Source: Sthenelais limicola (taxonomy: Eukaryota > Annelida > Polychaeta > Phyllodocida > Sigalionidae). From it: DNA of 64,000 bases. The notes below the pieces were generated by a model. That model had not been told where the DNA came from, ran no database searches, and saw only the letters and a program-made list of their open reading frames with translations. The stretch's first letter is position 1, and each line of letters starts with the position of its first letter. The translations under genes and the position numbers were made by a program. Where the stretch lies: positions 9,479,836 to 9,543,835 of the forward strand of contig OW804096.1 of assembly GCA_942159475.1 (NCBI GenBank), read 5' to 3'. Shown in pieces: positions 12,201 through 24,207 of the stretch.

Positions 12201-13498
12201 TGTGGTATAATCCAACACTCCACCTTTCCAAAGTGACACCTTTTAACATAGGTTGACTTAGTTTGACGTTGGGCTGTTTGACAAACTGAAATGAATTTAG
12301 AGGCTAAGTTTCTTCTTCTTCTTATGCCGGTGAAATATTTCTTCTTCTTCTGGCTTCTTCAGATTACAACGAAGATCACAATTAAAAAGCCCAAGTGTCC
12401 CAGAACTAGGCCTTTATAAACAGTGATTATAATTATGATGATAATGCAGCAGTATCGTCCAATTTGGAGTTGATCTCAGTGTAACGTACTTAGCCTCTTC
12501 TTTTACTTAACACATTTCAGCATTTCAGCTGATTGTAAATATTATTATCATCAAAGATCAGCCACTAACAGAAGTAGTAGTAGTATTAAGTAGAAACCTC
12601 GGGGTTAAGGTATTTATCAAGATCCCAAGGCACACTTTATTCACACAAATTTATTTTGTAATCCTCTTCCTTGTACCCTCTCATCATCATCTTCATCATC
12701 ATCATCTTCTCCTTCTCCACTTTTCAATCTCTTAGAACCAATATTATTTCCTCTTGTTTTGTCTCTGTATTTATCCACGTTTGAGGATTATGATTAGTTC
12801 TGTGATTTCTCAGTGATTGATGAATGAATGAATGAATGAATTCCCGGCAGGTTTTTTTCCAAATAAAACCACGGCTTTTACACTCGATGACAAAGTGGGG
12901 ATATCTTCCTATCCAACCCAAAAGTTTATGTTAGATAGTTTATACGTCCACCTATGCACCTTAATGTATGTCGTAACAGGACTACAAACCACTTTAAGTC
13001 TTCTCACTATTGGTTTATGATCAGGATCTCTCCCGTTTTTTGTGTTTTATTTTAATGCAGCAGCTTTTTCACAGTTCCGTGTTAGTAGTTGTCGTTCTAC
13101 TCTCTCAAAATATACAACAATATATCAGTAATATTGTTGTTGTTGTTGTCAGGGGGCAGCAATCAGGCAATGCAAGTCATGTCATTATTATCATGTTAAT
13201 AATGATAATAATTATTATCAATTATCAATATTACCCCAACAAATGTATCGGAACAATTTCTTGTTGGAAGTATTGGTCGGTGACACCCTTATATCCAACC
13301 CTATGCTTAGTGAAGTGAATTACTTGAGAGGACAAGGACCTCACACTTAAGAATCATGTAATAATAATAATACGGTAAGTAACTATAATATAATTACTCT
13401 CATATGATAATAATCATTACTACGTACAAAACACAATATTGATGAGTATTCCAGTGATCACGGTTTTGTTTTGTTGTTGTTTATGATTTGTAAAATAT
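9214..13498. other. AT-rich non-coding stretch without recognised repeats
   Basis: No gene, RNA or mobile element recognised. It contains short TTA/TAA and ATATAT runs, pyrimidine patches (for example 12660-12720), a GTTAC pentamer run near 12121-12137 and a GAAT run near 12823-12841. It belongs to the block free of the repeat families that dominate the rest of the window, which suggests regulatory or transcribed-leader DNA of the minus-strand gene. Confidence 0.5.
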
Positions 13499-15544
13499 TC
13501 ATATACAAGTAGTAATTGTAGTAGAGTTGGTCGGGGTTTGGTGAACGAGGAAGCTACAATTATTATTATTATAATTTGGGTGGGATTTCTTCAGAACACT
13601 TCCAGGGGAGGTTTGGCTCGAGTAAATGCAGTGGATATGGGGTTGTTGCAGTAGTTGCAGTAGTTGCAGTAGTGGTTGCTGGGTGGTGGGGTTGTTTGCA
13701 GTAGCAGCAAGGGTTATCCTTCCAGATTCCTTCTCCTTGTCACAGAATCTGTTGTTAACACAAGGTATTCCGAAGTCCAACTCAATCTCCTCCTCCTTCT
13801 TTTCTGTTCTATCTTCTGCCTTCAGTATCAAAGGGTTGTTTGTCGTGGAAGAAGAAGCAGAAATTAAAGTGATACGGTTCGTTTTATCAGCACCAACAAT
13901 ACCGAAATCCTCTCCTCCTGTTGAAGTCCAGGAGTAGGATGATGTCTCCCTAATGGTTTCCTCTGAGTTAAAATTGTTATCTTTCACAGCAGTGGGTTTT
14001 GTCAGCTTTCCGTCCAAACAAAGGTTGGCGACGTTAGCAATTTGAGAGGAATATCTTTGACAGTAGTAGTAGGTAGCAGGTGAAATTCTTGCAAAAGCAA
14101 GCAATGAATCAACCGACTTCTTCAAAATGCTGCAGCAGAGAAAGATTGAGGAAATTGTAACAGTAATAATAATTATAACAGTGCTCGTAATAAAAATAAA
14201 GGAAGTGGTGTTCTCCCAAGATGTTGAGGTGCGTGCTTGAAACTCAACCAGTTGCAACAGATCCTCTTCCTTAATTGCCAGAGAAGAAGATAGCAGTACA
14301 AGATTGTTTTCCTTCTTGTTGGTTTTGGAAAAAGGTGTTGATATTTCTTTTTCTAAATTATACAAGCCGTTGTAATCGAAGGTGGGGGAAGAAGATTTGC
14401 AGTAGTAGAGGCTGGGGCTAGTTGTGCTGTTTTCTCTGTAAAAGCTTGCGATTTTGGTATTATCTGGGATGAGAGTGGAATTGGCAGTACTTGTTGAGTA
14501 AGTAGTATGGGCAGAAGTGGGGTTTGAATCGGGCAAATCGTGGGAGGAGGAACTACCAGGAATTAAATGGGCTACAAGTGTGAGTGACCTTGGGTTTCCT
14601 TGCAGACAGATTACCTGGTTCCAATGATGGATTGATTTGGTAGGAGGAGGGGGAGGGTTTTGTCGTTTTTCAGTGATATTCGGAGTGATATTAGTATTAG
14701 ACACAGCTGGTTTGTGGAGGCCAGCTAAGTTCCTGAAGTTGTTGTTGTTAGTTTTCCCTTGTATTCTGCTATGTGGGATTTTAAACTGATTTTCACCTTT
14801 GGTTATTCTGTAGACATTAGCTGATGTATCTAAATCCAGTGAAATAACGTCTCCCACCGGCAAACCTATACGATTAGCAGTGGTGGAAGTACTTGAGGAA
14901 ATGCAGGTGTTATTATTGTTATCAATAATCGTATTTGGGTTCGGGAGAAGAACAGAAAACAACTTATTACAATCCGAGTGAGCAGTCTCTGCTACTGGCT
15001 GATTGTTAGATCCAGATTGCTGATATTGAAGTTGTTGGAAAGAGGTTGACTTAGTATCAGTCAATGATATAGCAGCCGATGCAGATAATTCCAAAACTGC
15101 TGTACGACGAACAGTAGTACGACCGGTTGCAGTATGAGTACTCTGTGATGCTAGGGGTTGTGGTGGTGGTGGTGGTTGTTCTTGCTGCAATAGTTGTGGC
15201 CCTTGCTGTTGTGGTTGTGGTAGTTGTTGCAGTGGTTGTTGCACTACAGAAGTGGTCTTGTTGCTCAGATCTGAGTGGGAAATGAGCCGGCCAGCCTCTT
15301 CCGCACTGAAGTGAGTGTGAATTATGTGAATTATCCCTTGTTGGTTGTTGTCTTCAGATGTCTTGCTGTTGATGCTAGTTAGAGGTGTTGTTGCAGTTGT
15401 TGTTGGTTGTTGCTGTTGAAACTGATGGAAATCTCCCGAGCGAATGAAGGTGACGGCTGAGATAGAGGACTGTGGCGGTCTGCCTGAGTGGTCACGACGC
15501 GATGGGAGGGGACCACTAGCATGGGAGATGCCTCGGTCCATCAT
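13499..15544 (-). CDS. Orphan 681-codon open frame, candidate single-pass membrane protein
   Basis: An uninterrupted 681-codon frame from ATG (15544) to stop (13499) in sequence that is only partly repetitive. I do not recognise a family. The N-terminal third is Gln/Pro/Ser/Thr-rich with short polyQ and PPPPP runs. Residues about 447-474 form one strongly hydrophobic segment followed by KK, as for a transmembrane helix with a cytoplasmic C-terminal tail of about 205 residues. Many N-glycosylation-type NxS/T triplets lie before the helix. No signal peptide is visible at the chosen start, so a true start could be in an upstream exon. It lies 4.6 kb upstream of the CACNG-like exon on the same strand and inside the repeat-free block. 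It may be an intronless lineage-specific gene, one large exon, or a fortuitous open frame within a long 5' leader. Trinucleotide-rich DNA inflates open frames, so confidence is limited. Confidence 0.35.
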   Translation of the reverse strand: MMDRGISHASGPLPSRRDHSGRPPQSSISAVTFIRSGDFHQFQQQQPTTTATTPLTSINSKTSEDNNQQGIIHIIHTHFSAEEAGRLISHSDLSNKTTSVVQQPLQQLPQPQQQGPQLLQQEQPPPPPQPLASQSTHTATGRTTVRRTAVLELSASAAISLTDTKSTSFQQLQYQQSGSNNQPVAETAHSDCNKLFSVLLPNPNTIIDNNNNTCISSSTSTTANRIGLPVGDVISLDLDTSANVYRITKGENQFKIPHSRIQGKTNNNNFRNLAGLHKPAVSNTNITPNITEKRQNPPPPPTKSIHHWNQVICLQGNPRSLTLVAHLIPGSSSSHDLPDSNPTSAHTTYSTSTANSTLIPDNTKIASFYRENSTTSPSLYYCKSSSPTFDYNGLYNLEKEISTPFSKTNKKENNLVLLSSSLAIKEEDLLQLVEFQARTSTSWENTTSFIFITSTVIIIITVTISSIFLCCSILKKSVDSLLAFARISPATYYYCQRYSSQIANVANLCLDGKLTKPTAVKDNNFNSEETIRETSSYSWTSTGGEDFGIVGADKTNRITLISASSSTTNNPLILKAEDRTEKKEEEIELDFGIPCVNNRFCDKEKESGRITLAATANNPTTQQPLLQLLQLLQQPHIHCIYSSQTSPGSVLKKSHPNYNNNNCSFLVHQTPTNSTTITTCI

Positions 15545-15559
15545 CAGGGGAGACCACAG

Positions 15560-18330
15560 GGATGGAGTTGTTTGTGTTGATTGTGGTGGTAGTGGTGGTT
15601 ATAGTGGTGGTGTTGGTGGTGGTGTAGATGGATTTGGGCTGACACACCAAGACTAAGAAGTAGTAGGTGAAACAGGTGTTGATGATGACAGTGGATGAAC
15701 AAGAAGGAGAGATAATGGTTAAGAAGAACAAGTGGAAGATGACGGTGGTTGTTGAGGTGATTGTGAAGAAGAAGAAGAAGATTCTTGTGTTGATGGTGTT
15801 GGTGAAGGTGGTGTTGGTGGTGGCTATCTGAAGGTGGTGGTGGTGGTGGTGGTGAAGAAGAAGGAGGTGAACGATAGGGACCGTGAACACGGACCATTGC
15901 TATGTTAATGTGTTTTGCTGTTCCTCCTCCACCTCCTCCTCCTGCCTCCTCCTCCTCTTCAAACAGCTGCTCGCTCCTGGTGTCCTGAGCTCCTCCTCCA
16001 GCTGCTATTGCTCCTGCTGCTGCTTCTGCTACTAGCGCTTCCACCACACCTCCTCCATCTGCATCTGCTGGTTCACCATCTGCTCGTTTCCTTGCCCTCC
16101 TCCTCCTCCTCCTCTCTCTATACCCTTCTGTGTACAGCTGCTGTACTGGGTTTATTCCCTAATACCAGCTGCTGTCTTCTCTCTCTCTTCCTCTCTCTCT
16201 CTCTCTCACGCGGAGCTAGCTGCCGGGCCTTCTGCTTCCCCAGCCTTTCCCATCACACACGGCGGTGGGTATTGATAGGTACTGTCCTCTCACGGTCTCA
16301 CTCCCTCTTTCTGTCTCTCTATATGTCTCCGCTCACTCTCAGAATCCCTCAGTGAGATTATTCAGTCTTTCAATGTTAACAGAGGAGATAGTGATAGTGG
16401 TAGTGGTGGTGGTGGTGTAGGTGGTGGTAGTGGTGGCAGTGGTGGTAGTGCCTGGCCTCCTGCTATAGCTGATTTAGTTCAAATGCTAGCACATTGAAGC
16501 AGATGCCTTTATTTCTCTACCTCTGCTACTAGTCAGTAGTTAGTAGTCATTCCCTCCTCTTGCTCCTCCTCCTGCTGCTCCTCCTGCTCCTCCTCCTGCT
16601 GCTTCTCCTCTCCTGCTGCAGCTGCTGCTGCTTTTTCTCCTCTCCCTCTCTCTCGTAAGAGGGAGAATCTCTGCTGGCTGAGAGAGCAGTATGCACTGAC
16701 TACTGTAGGGACCTCCCTATTACTCTCACTCACTCTCTCTCTCTCTCTCTCTCTCTCTACTCCTAGCTAAGAGAGCGGGGCCCCCTGTCCTTTTACTGCT
16801 TCAACTGAGTCGCGGCTCTGGCGATTTCAGAGGCAGCAGCAGCTAAGACCGCGACAGCGACACTCTATCCTCTCCTCCTCCTCCTCCTCCTTCTCGGTCT
16901 CGCTGCTACTCCTCCTCCTCCTCCTCCTCCTCTCCTCTTCCTCTCTCTCTCGCCGCCGACAACCACCGGTACCTGCTTCTGTGCACTGTCCCTACAGGAT
17001 GGGAAACTCAGTCCACCTTCTCCTCCTCGAGCTCCTCCTCCTCCTCCTCCTTCTCTATCTATGTATCCCAGTGTAGCAGTATATCCACACTTCACGGCTT
17101 CAGGCTCCCCGAAACAAGTCGTTACGGGGTAGCAGCAACAACGATGAGGACAACAACTGGGAATCAGGGGACATCCACTGACAACCCCTGCTCCTCCTTC
17201 TCTTAGATAATGTTGTTGCCAATATATCCAACAACAGAGCTTTTCTGCTGCATGAAATCCCGGCTTTTGTACCGCAACCTCCCCCTGTATATCCCCCTGG
17301 CCGGCAGTGATGGTGGAGGTGGAGTTAAATCCTCTGTATTCCTCCTTGTAACTACAATCTCCTGTATATAAGCTCCAATGGTTATAACACCTAGGGTAAC
17401 AACAGCCACTCTGGCCGCCGGAAGATGGGCAGAAGCAATAGTAATAGTAGGAATACACTCCAATCTCGTCGTCGTCGTCTTCCTCAGCTACTATAATACA
17501 ACTACAGCCAGCAGCCCCTTTACAGTTTTCTTCTTTTTCCTCAGAGCTACAACTCAACCCACGAATCTGAGGAGCGCTCTGAAAGGCCATGTGGAGAGGG
17601 CATTCTTTTTCCTTTTTCAGTTCAGTCCACCACACATTCTGTCTGTCTGTCCTTCCTTTACAGTTGGTGTAATAATGATAAACCTCCTCCTCCTCCTCTT
17701 CTTCTTATTCCTCCTCCTTGTCCTGTGCTTGTTGTAATGGGTATAACAACACTATAACAAATCCTGAGGCCAGTGCAAGAACAACAAGCTACTAGGTCCG
17801 CAATCCACATTCTTCTTGAGGCGCTGGCCAAGTGATTGTCGGTGGTTATTATTATGATTATTATTGAAGTCCTTTGCTTTAACACTAATACTACAACAAC
17901 AACAAACTGTCTGTCCGTCAGTGGGTATCCTTCTCTCTCTATCTCTCTCCCTGTCTCTCTTTCTATGTCTCTGTCTTTGCTAGTAATCCATGCAACAACA
18001 TTCAGCACGCTTAACAGGCCGTTCTCCCTCCTCTCTCAAGCTTCCATCAGCCGGACTTGACTACGGCGCCCTTCCGAGGCTAGCATCCACCGACGGTGGG
18101 GCCGAGGAACATGCTTAGAGAGAAGGAGCTTGCGTGCACCGCTTTCTCGTAGGCAGATGCTCTCTCTCTCACTCTCTCCTCTCTCTCTCTCTCTCGCAGA
18201 GAGGACATGCAGATGCTTGAAGGGAGCAGATGGCCTTCACCATTGCAGATGGTCAACTCTCCCTCAGAGCTGAGAGAGGGGGGTGGGAGGGGAGGGAGGG
18301 GAGGGGGGGGGGGATGAGTGGGAAAGAGAG
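15560..18330. promoter_or_regulatory. Low-complexity pyrimidine/purine region, possible promoter or long 5' UTR
   Basis: Successive runs of GGT/GTT, TCC, CTG and CT repeats (CT runs near 16732-16759 and 18160-18196; G runs near 18270-18315). Between them lie non-repetitive, CpG-containing segments, notably 16800-17000, 17080-17480 and 18040-18260. Open frames on either strand here encode only poly-Pro/Ser/His/Gly/Arg and show no domain. Compositionally this resembles the 5' region of a neuronal or developmental gene. The promoter idea is inferred. Confidence 0.3.
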
Positions 18331-18524
18331 ATTTAAAGTGGCATTATCTGCTATTGTACTAACCAGCCTATACAAGTGAGGTGAATGGAAAGAGAGAGAA
18401 AAGGGTTGGGGTGGAAGAGGATTAGATAGAGGGAGGGTGAGAGAATGTGTGAGGGCGGATGGAGGGATTTAATGTTGTATAGTATACAGTATATACGTGC
18501 TATAGCGGAGTTGCATGTGTAATG

Positions 18525-18759
18525 GGGTCAGATTTTCAGAAAATGTACAATTGGCAGCTGTACACATTTAGTAAATTCAGCTAAATTAGGCTGCAATTTG
18601 GTCAATACTAGGTAAATTCGAGTATATTCGGCATTGCATTGATTCTAGCAATCAGTTTGGTTAGGTTGAACCTTATTTTGAACTTTATTTTCGTCTGAAA
18701 AATGGGTTATTTGAGACGATTGGGGAAGGTGAACTGTACATTTTCTGAAAATCTGACCC
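18525..18759 (-). mobile_element. GTCAG MITE, subfamily A
   Basis: Full length with TSD AATG. First dispersed element to the right of the 10-kb repeat-free block. Confidence 0.9.
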
Positions 18760-18763
18760 AATG

Positions 18764-19110
18764 ACCCTTGGTTAACACTGGGGAGGAGAAATAACAACAA
18801 CAAGATCATATCTAGATTGCAATTACTCTGTTTAATATGACGATAGACATTTGACATAGTAGAAACGGGTACATAAGAATATAGGTGTCGTATAAGGTAG
18901 TACAAAGGTATAAAGAAGTATAAGGAAATAAAATGTAGTCTACTGACTTTCATTGCCACCTTGCGGCCAACATACACATAATATGGGTAAGGAATAATGT
19001 GCGCAATGCGCGAGAATTGGCTGCGCAGCATGCGCGTACATAAAGCCTATATTATAAAATATGTAAGTAGTTTAATGAAAGTAAGATTAGAACATGGCAC
19101 TACACAAGTA
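18764..19110 (-). repeat. Second copy of the dispersed repeat at 4790-5150
   Basis: Reverse complement of that repeat, beginning GACCCTTGGTTAACAC and containing GCGCAGCATGCGCG. It directly abuts the MITE at 18525-18759. Confidence 0.65.
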
Positions 19111-19440
19111 CCTGCGATCATTGTTAAATTGTCCATGCTTAACACAACATGGTTCATAGCTTTTACATTGTCATACAACTCCCATAATTCCATGCAAAGC
19201 AAAATGTTTGTCCATGTTTGAGTTTGAAGAATGTAAATATATTCATGTGATACGTTTTACAAAGATTAATGTGAGTTTTGTTGTTGTTTTTATAAGAGAA
19301 TGACACAGTTGTATAATTGGAAACGAAACGAAACGGAAAAGACAATGACGTACAAGAAGAAAGAGAGATTGGTGCGAGATTTAGATTTGTAATTTCAGCT
19401 AGCACTATAGCAATCCATTCAAGAGAGATTAAAAGACAAA

Positions 19441-19665
19441 TGTGATGTGTTTTAGGAAATGAGTCACAACTGGCAAAACATAGATTTTGAGATTATATTT
19501 ATATTATACCATATATTTATACTATTATATTTGAAAAGAGGAGATCAAGGTGATTATAATGGTGGCAAACATTAAGGACATATAAAGTTTGATATCTTTA
19601 TTTCTGAAAAAAAAAGGTTTTCAATATTTCTGGGTGGAAAATTACTAGTAAAGTAGGTAAATGTA
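19441..19665 (+). mobile_element. TGTGATG MITE, 3'-truncated
   Basis: Left terminus TGTGATGTGTTTTAGGAAAT and interior GAGGAGATCAAG match complete copies. The right terminal repeat is missing. Confidence 0.65.
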
Positions 19666-19799
19666 CTCCATAGGAGGAGAAACAGGCAGTTAGATGGAAA
19701 GAGAGAGAAGAGAAGAGAGTGAGGAACAGAAGAAGTGGGAAGGAGAGAGTGTAAAAATTGTATCTTCACCGTACATGTAGATCTACAGCCCATTCAATA

Positions 19800-20137
19800 G
19801 GGGAGTTGCATGTGCCACTGCGCATGTCTGTCACAGTGCATCCTGGGATGGATTCTCATGAAATCTGACAAACAAATATATGGCAACATATACAAAATTG
19901 CAAGAATGTTTTCACAAAAATCATAGCTGGTGTAAATGATCTATAAAAACCAAATGCATGATGGGGAAGATGGGGACTTGTGTTATGGAAACATGTGTAA
20001 CACATGAATATTGACATTAGAGCATTGATAAATATTCCATGCTGAACATGGCATGTTTTATAGAAATTTTATACTGTACCCATAGTCCCATAATTCCATG
20101 CGAATCAAGATTCAAAATGGCGGCTATGCGACTCCCC
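19800..20137 (+). mobile_element. Inverted-repeat element (GGGGAGTTGCAT termini)
   Basis: 338 bp with termini GGGGAGTTGCAT and ATGCGACTCCCC, flanked by TA on both sides within CAATA and TATTG. Interior is non-coding, with GTGCCACTGCGCATG and CATGCTGAACATGG motifs shared with partial copies at 3667-3881, 24484-25292 and 50030-50236. TA flanks fit a Tc1/mariner-type MITE. Confidence 0.65.
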
Positions 20138-20474
20138 TATTGATAAAGTTGTAAGGCGGTCAATGTTTTTTGTATGGATTGTCATGGCCTGAGACCAATG
20201 CTGTGATGTGTAAACTACTCATAAAGCGATTATTGATAAATGAAATATCTTTGTTAGAAACTGTAAATGCATACCCACAGTGCACGCTTATGCACTGGAA
20301 GCGTTCAGCTGTTAACGACGTCCTTAATTTAAATCAAAAAAGTTAGTAACGACGTCGAACGTTCCAACTGTCGCCGCCTGGTGTCTCAAAATTAGCCTGT
20401 CGCATCGCCTGTCCCTATGAAGTTAATTTTTTCGCCTTTTTTTCTCCATTCGTTTCTTGACTCTCAGTGATATA

Positions 20475-20878
20475 TGTGATGTGTTTCAGGAAAATGAGTC
20501 ATAAGTCGCAAAATTGATATTTTTCCAAGCGTTTTTTTCACAAGATCACTTTATTGGAATCTTCTGATTTTTTGAGAGTGTGTCACTTATAGTTATGTCA
20601 ATCGATGTATCAAATTTCAAGACAATCTATGTAATATATCCCTTCGTTTTAACGGTCCTCATATGGACTTCATTTAGTTACTTTACTGTTTAATGATCTC
20701 CAGAAATATTGGAAACTTTTTTTTTCAAAAACGAAAATATCAAAATCTAGAAATACTTACTATTTCATTAGACTGTTTACTATCATTGGAATCGGCCCGA
20801 TCTTGTCGTTTCAAATATAATGGTATCTCAAAATCTATTTTTTGCGACTTATGACTCATTTTCCTGAAACACATCACA
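20475..20878 (+). mobile_element. TGTGATG MITE, complete
   Basis: Reference copy of the family: 404 bp, terminal inverted repeats of about 38 bp beginning TGTGATGTGTTTCAGGAAAA and reaching GTCGCAAAA, flanked by TA on both sides. Interior is AT-rich and non-coding, with near-symmetric subterminal motifs (TCACAAGATC left, TCATTGGAATCGG right). The TA flank suggests Tc1/mariner-type mobilisation. Confidence 0.85.
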
Positions 20879-21084
20879 TATATATGACCAATGTTAAAGT
20901 GTGTACATAACAGAATATCACTAAATGTGTATAAATTCGCTTTGGTCACAATCTCACAATCCCAACGCCTCGTCCCAACGGAACACGACGTCAAGTGCTG
21001 TCCACAACGTCTTGTAAAGCTAGACAACCCCCTCCACGTGACGTCATTTTCCCGCGCTCGTCCTCAGTGAGTTCTCAACACATT

Positions 21085-21491
21085 TGTGATATGTTCCAGT
21101 AAAATGAGTCACAAGTCGCAAAATTGATATTTGTCAAACCGTTTTTTCACAAGATCTCTTTATTGAAATGCTTTGGTCTTTCAGGGTTTTAGCACTTATA
21201 GTCATATGAATCCATGTGACAAATTTCGGGACATTGTACTAAATATATCCTTGCGTCTTGAAGGCCTTTGTATGGAGTATATTTAGTTACTTTACTGGTA
21301 ATTACCCATTCAGAAACATTGCAAAACATTTTTTTTTTTTCAAAAATAGAAATATCAAAATTAAAATATAGAAATACTTATAGGGTGTTCTAGTCTTTAC
21401 TATCATTAGAATCAGCTTGATCTCCTTTTTTCAATTATGGTGATGTCTCAAAGTCGATATTTTGGACCTCATTTTCCTAAAAAGAACCACA
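21085..21491 (+). mobile_element. TGTGATG MITE, diverged
   Basis: Both termini recognisable but mutated (TGTGATATGTTCCAG left, ACCACA right). The interior aligns with the copy just upstream, from which it is separated by about 200 bp. Confidence 0.75.
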
Positions 21492-21814
21492 TTTCTCCCC
21501 AAACATGGGTTGCAAATAAAAGATTTTAATTCTTATAATCGCCGCAATTACTATTCCAGGTGTGTGTAATTCAAATAATCACCATAAGTACTTGTTTATA
21601 GTATATGTTTTCATGTAAACTAACTAGTTGGTATCTTTTATTTGTAAAATAGGAAATTTAGATATGAATTATTGAGTGCACCAGCCGGCCTGAAACGGAG
21701 GTTATCAATCCGTTTAGTCTCAGCGTGAGGTGGTTATAGTCTCAGGGCTATTCAAGGCAGTCAGTCGAGCGATATAACACCCAGGACAGCAAGCTGGTGC
21801 CAGTTTTCATTTAT

Positions 21815-22047
21815 AGGTCAAATTTTCAGAAAATGTACAATTGGCCTTCACCAATCCTCTCAAATAGCCCACATTTAAGACAAAAAGAGCTTTAAAATGC
21901 ACTTTAACATAACAGAACTGATACTTTAAATTAATGCGATACCAAATATACTCAGATATATCTGGTATTCTTCATTTTTCAGCCTAATATAGGAGAATTA
22001 CTAAATGTGTACAGCTGCCAATTGTACATTTTATGAAAATCGGACCC
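21815..22047 (+). mobile_element. GTCAG MITE, subfamily B
   Basis: Terminal bases mutated (AGGTCA start) but TSD TTAT is exact on both sides. Confidence 0.88.
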
Positions 22048-22140
22048 TTATATTTATTTCATGAAGTGCCAAGTATGATGTCATGTTGATGAATTAATGA
22101 GGAGATTATTCCTGTACAAAGTGATGGTCGACGTAACATA

Positions 22141-22550
22141 TGTGATGTGTTTTAGGAAAATGAGTCATAAGTCGCAAAATTGATATTTTTCAAAGTGTTT
22201 TTTTCACAAAATCACATTATTGAAATGTTCTGAATTTTGGAGGGTTTATCACTTATACCTATATCAATCAATGTATCAAATTTTAGGGCAATCTATGTAA
22301 TATATCCTTTCGTTTTAAAGGTCTTCATATGGACTACGTTTAGTTACTTTACTGTTTATTGACCCCCAGAAATATTGGAAACATTTTTTTTTTCAAAAAC
22401 GAAAATATCAAACTTAAAATCTAGAAATACTTAAATTATTAGATTATTAGACTGTTTACTATCATTGGAATCGGTTTGATCTCCTCTTTTCAAATATAAT
22501 GGTATCTCAAAATCTATTTTTTGCGACTTATTTACATGAAACACATCACA
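22141..22550 (+). mobile_element. TGTGATG MITE, complete
   Basis: 410 bp with both terminal repeats and TA on both sides. Confidence 0.85.
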
Positions 22551-22670
22551 TATTGATACAAAATACCACAGAGCTAGAGTACTTATCTAGTTCTGTGAAA
22601 ATACCCAGCTTCGTGTCACCTTCCACTAAAAGTAATTATGTTATTTCATTGTGTTGTTCACTTTCATTGT

Positions 22671-22808
22671 AGGGTGACTGAAAATGTACAATTTGACTCC
22701 CCCAATTCTCTCAGAAAGTCCGAATTTAAACCAAAACTGAGGTTTAAACTATAATTTGTCATAACGGAAAGGGTTTTGCGAATCAACGCAGTATACAGAA
22801 TACACCAG
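22671..22808 (+). mobile_element. Diverged GTCAG MITE relic
   Basis: Left half only: GGGTGACTGAAAATGTACAA start and a strongly mutated interior. Cut at the insertion point of the copy at 22813-23047. Confidence 0.6.
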
Positions 22809-22812
22809 ATAT

Positions 22813-23047
22813 GGGTGAAGTCGCCAGAAAATGTATAATTCACCTTCACCAATCCTCTCAAATAACCCAAATTTCAGACGAAAATAAAGTTCAAAATAGA
22901 GTTCAACCTAACCAAACAGATTGCTAGAATCAATGCAATGCCAAATATACTCGAATTTACCTAGTATTGACTAAATTGCAGCCTATTTTAGCCGAATTTA
23001 CTAAATGTATACAGCTGTCAATTGTACATTTTCTGAAAATCTGACCC
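22813..23047 (+). mobile_element. GTCAG MITE, subfamily A, variant left terminus
   Basis: Left end reads GGGTGAAGTCGCCAGAAAAT instead of the usual start, while the right end is standard. TSD ATAT on both sides. Inserted into or beside an older relic. Confidence 0.88.
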
Positions 23048-23411
23048 ATATACCCATTTGTTCTGACGACCTGACTCTGTACCGTAACATTGTTCATGGA
23101 TATACATTTTAAATACAATTACTTCATTCATCTTCCTAAATTAGCAGGTGCTGATACTTTAACTCTATGGGTATATAGAGAGAATAGGACCTGCTCCCTC
23201 GCTTCCTCGCTTCTATGCTGGCTCGTAGGATTCAGCTTCGACCATCATCTGCTCAAACCATCTGCTCTCTCTGCCATCTGCCACCAGTCGAGCTACTCCG
23301 AATGAAAATCTGCTTGTTGAAGCTTAAACCCTGGATCCACTGAGGCGGTTATGATGGAAGGAGGCAGTCTGTGGGGAAACACAGGGCAGTCGGGCTAGTG
23401 GGTATGCATGA

Positions 23412-23646
23412 GGGTCAGACTTTCAGAAAATGTACAATTCACCTTCACCAACCTTCTCAAATAAGCCAAATTTCAGACGAAAATAAAGTTCAAAATACAG
23501 TTCAACCTAACCAAACAGATTGCTAGTATAAATGTAATGTCGAATATGCTTGAATTCACATAGTATTGACCAAATCGCAGCCTAATTTAGCAGAATTTAC
23601 TAAATGTGTACAGCTGCCAATTGTACATTTTCTGAAAATCTGACCC
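23412..23646 (+). mobile_element. GTCAG MITE, subfamily A
   Basis: Full length with TSD ATGA. Confidence 0.9.
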
Positions 23647-23973
23647 ATGAAAAGAAATGGAAGCTGACCAGCAGTCGTAAGCTGAGTGTCTCCCGTCAAT
23701 ATCGGATGCAGCCAATCGCCAGGACTTTTTAACATCAGTCCGCCCTGTGAGAAAATCGTTTCAGTGGATACTAGGCATAAAGCAATGATAGCCGGCAAAC
23801 AAGGTTTTCTCAACTGCTTCTTTTCCTCCCACCACCACCACCACCGCCGCCCCCACCTACACACATCCCCCACCATGTGTGCATCAACCAAATCTTCCCA
23901 TCTGTTACTACAGCTACGATGGACTTTATTTATTTTTTTATTTTTTGATATAAGGAGAATGGAGCGTCTATGA

Positions 23974-24207
23974 GGGTCAAGTCGCCAGAAAATGTACAAT
24001 TCACTTTAACCAATCCTCTCAAATAACCCAAATTTCAGACAAAAATAAAGTTCAAAATACAGTTCAACCTAACCAAACAGATTGCTAGAATCAATGCAAT
24101 GCCGAATATACTCGAATTATCTAGTATAGGGTCAGTTGCAGCCTAATTTAGCAGAATTTACTAAATGTGTACAGCTGCCAATTGTACATTTTCAGAGAAT
24201 CTGACCC
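23974..24207 (+). mobile_element. GTCAG MITE, subfamily A, variant left terminus
   Basis: Left end GGGTCAAGTCGCCAGAAAAT. TSD ATGA on both sides. Confidence 0.88.

Noticed and set aside
16865..17635. 256-codon frame, minus strand, with Cys-containing middle
   Set aside because: Ends in poly-Gly and poly-Arg from TCC repeats and the middle has no recognisable domain. Kept only as part of the possible promoter/leader region.
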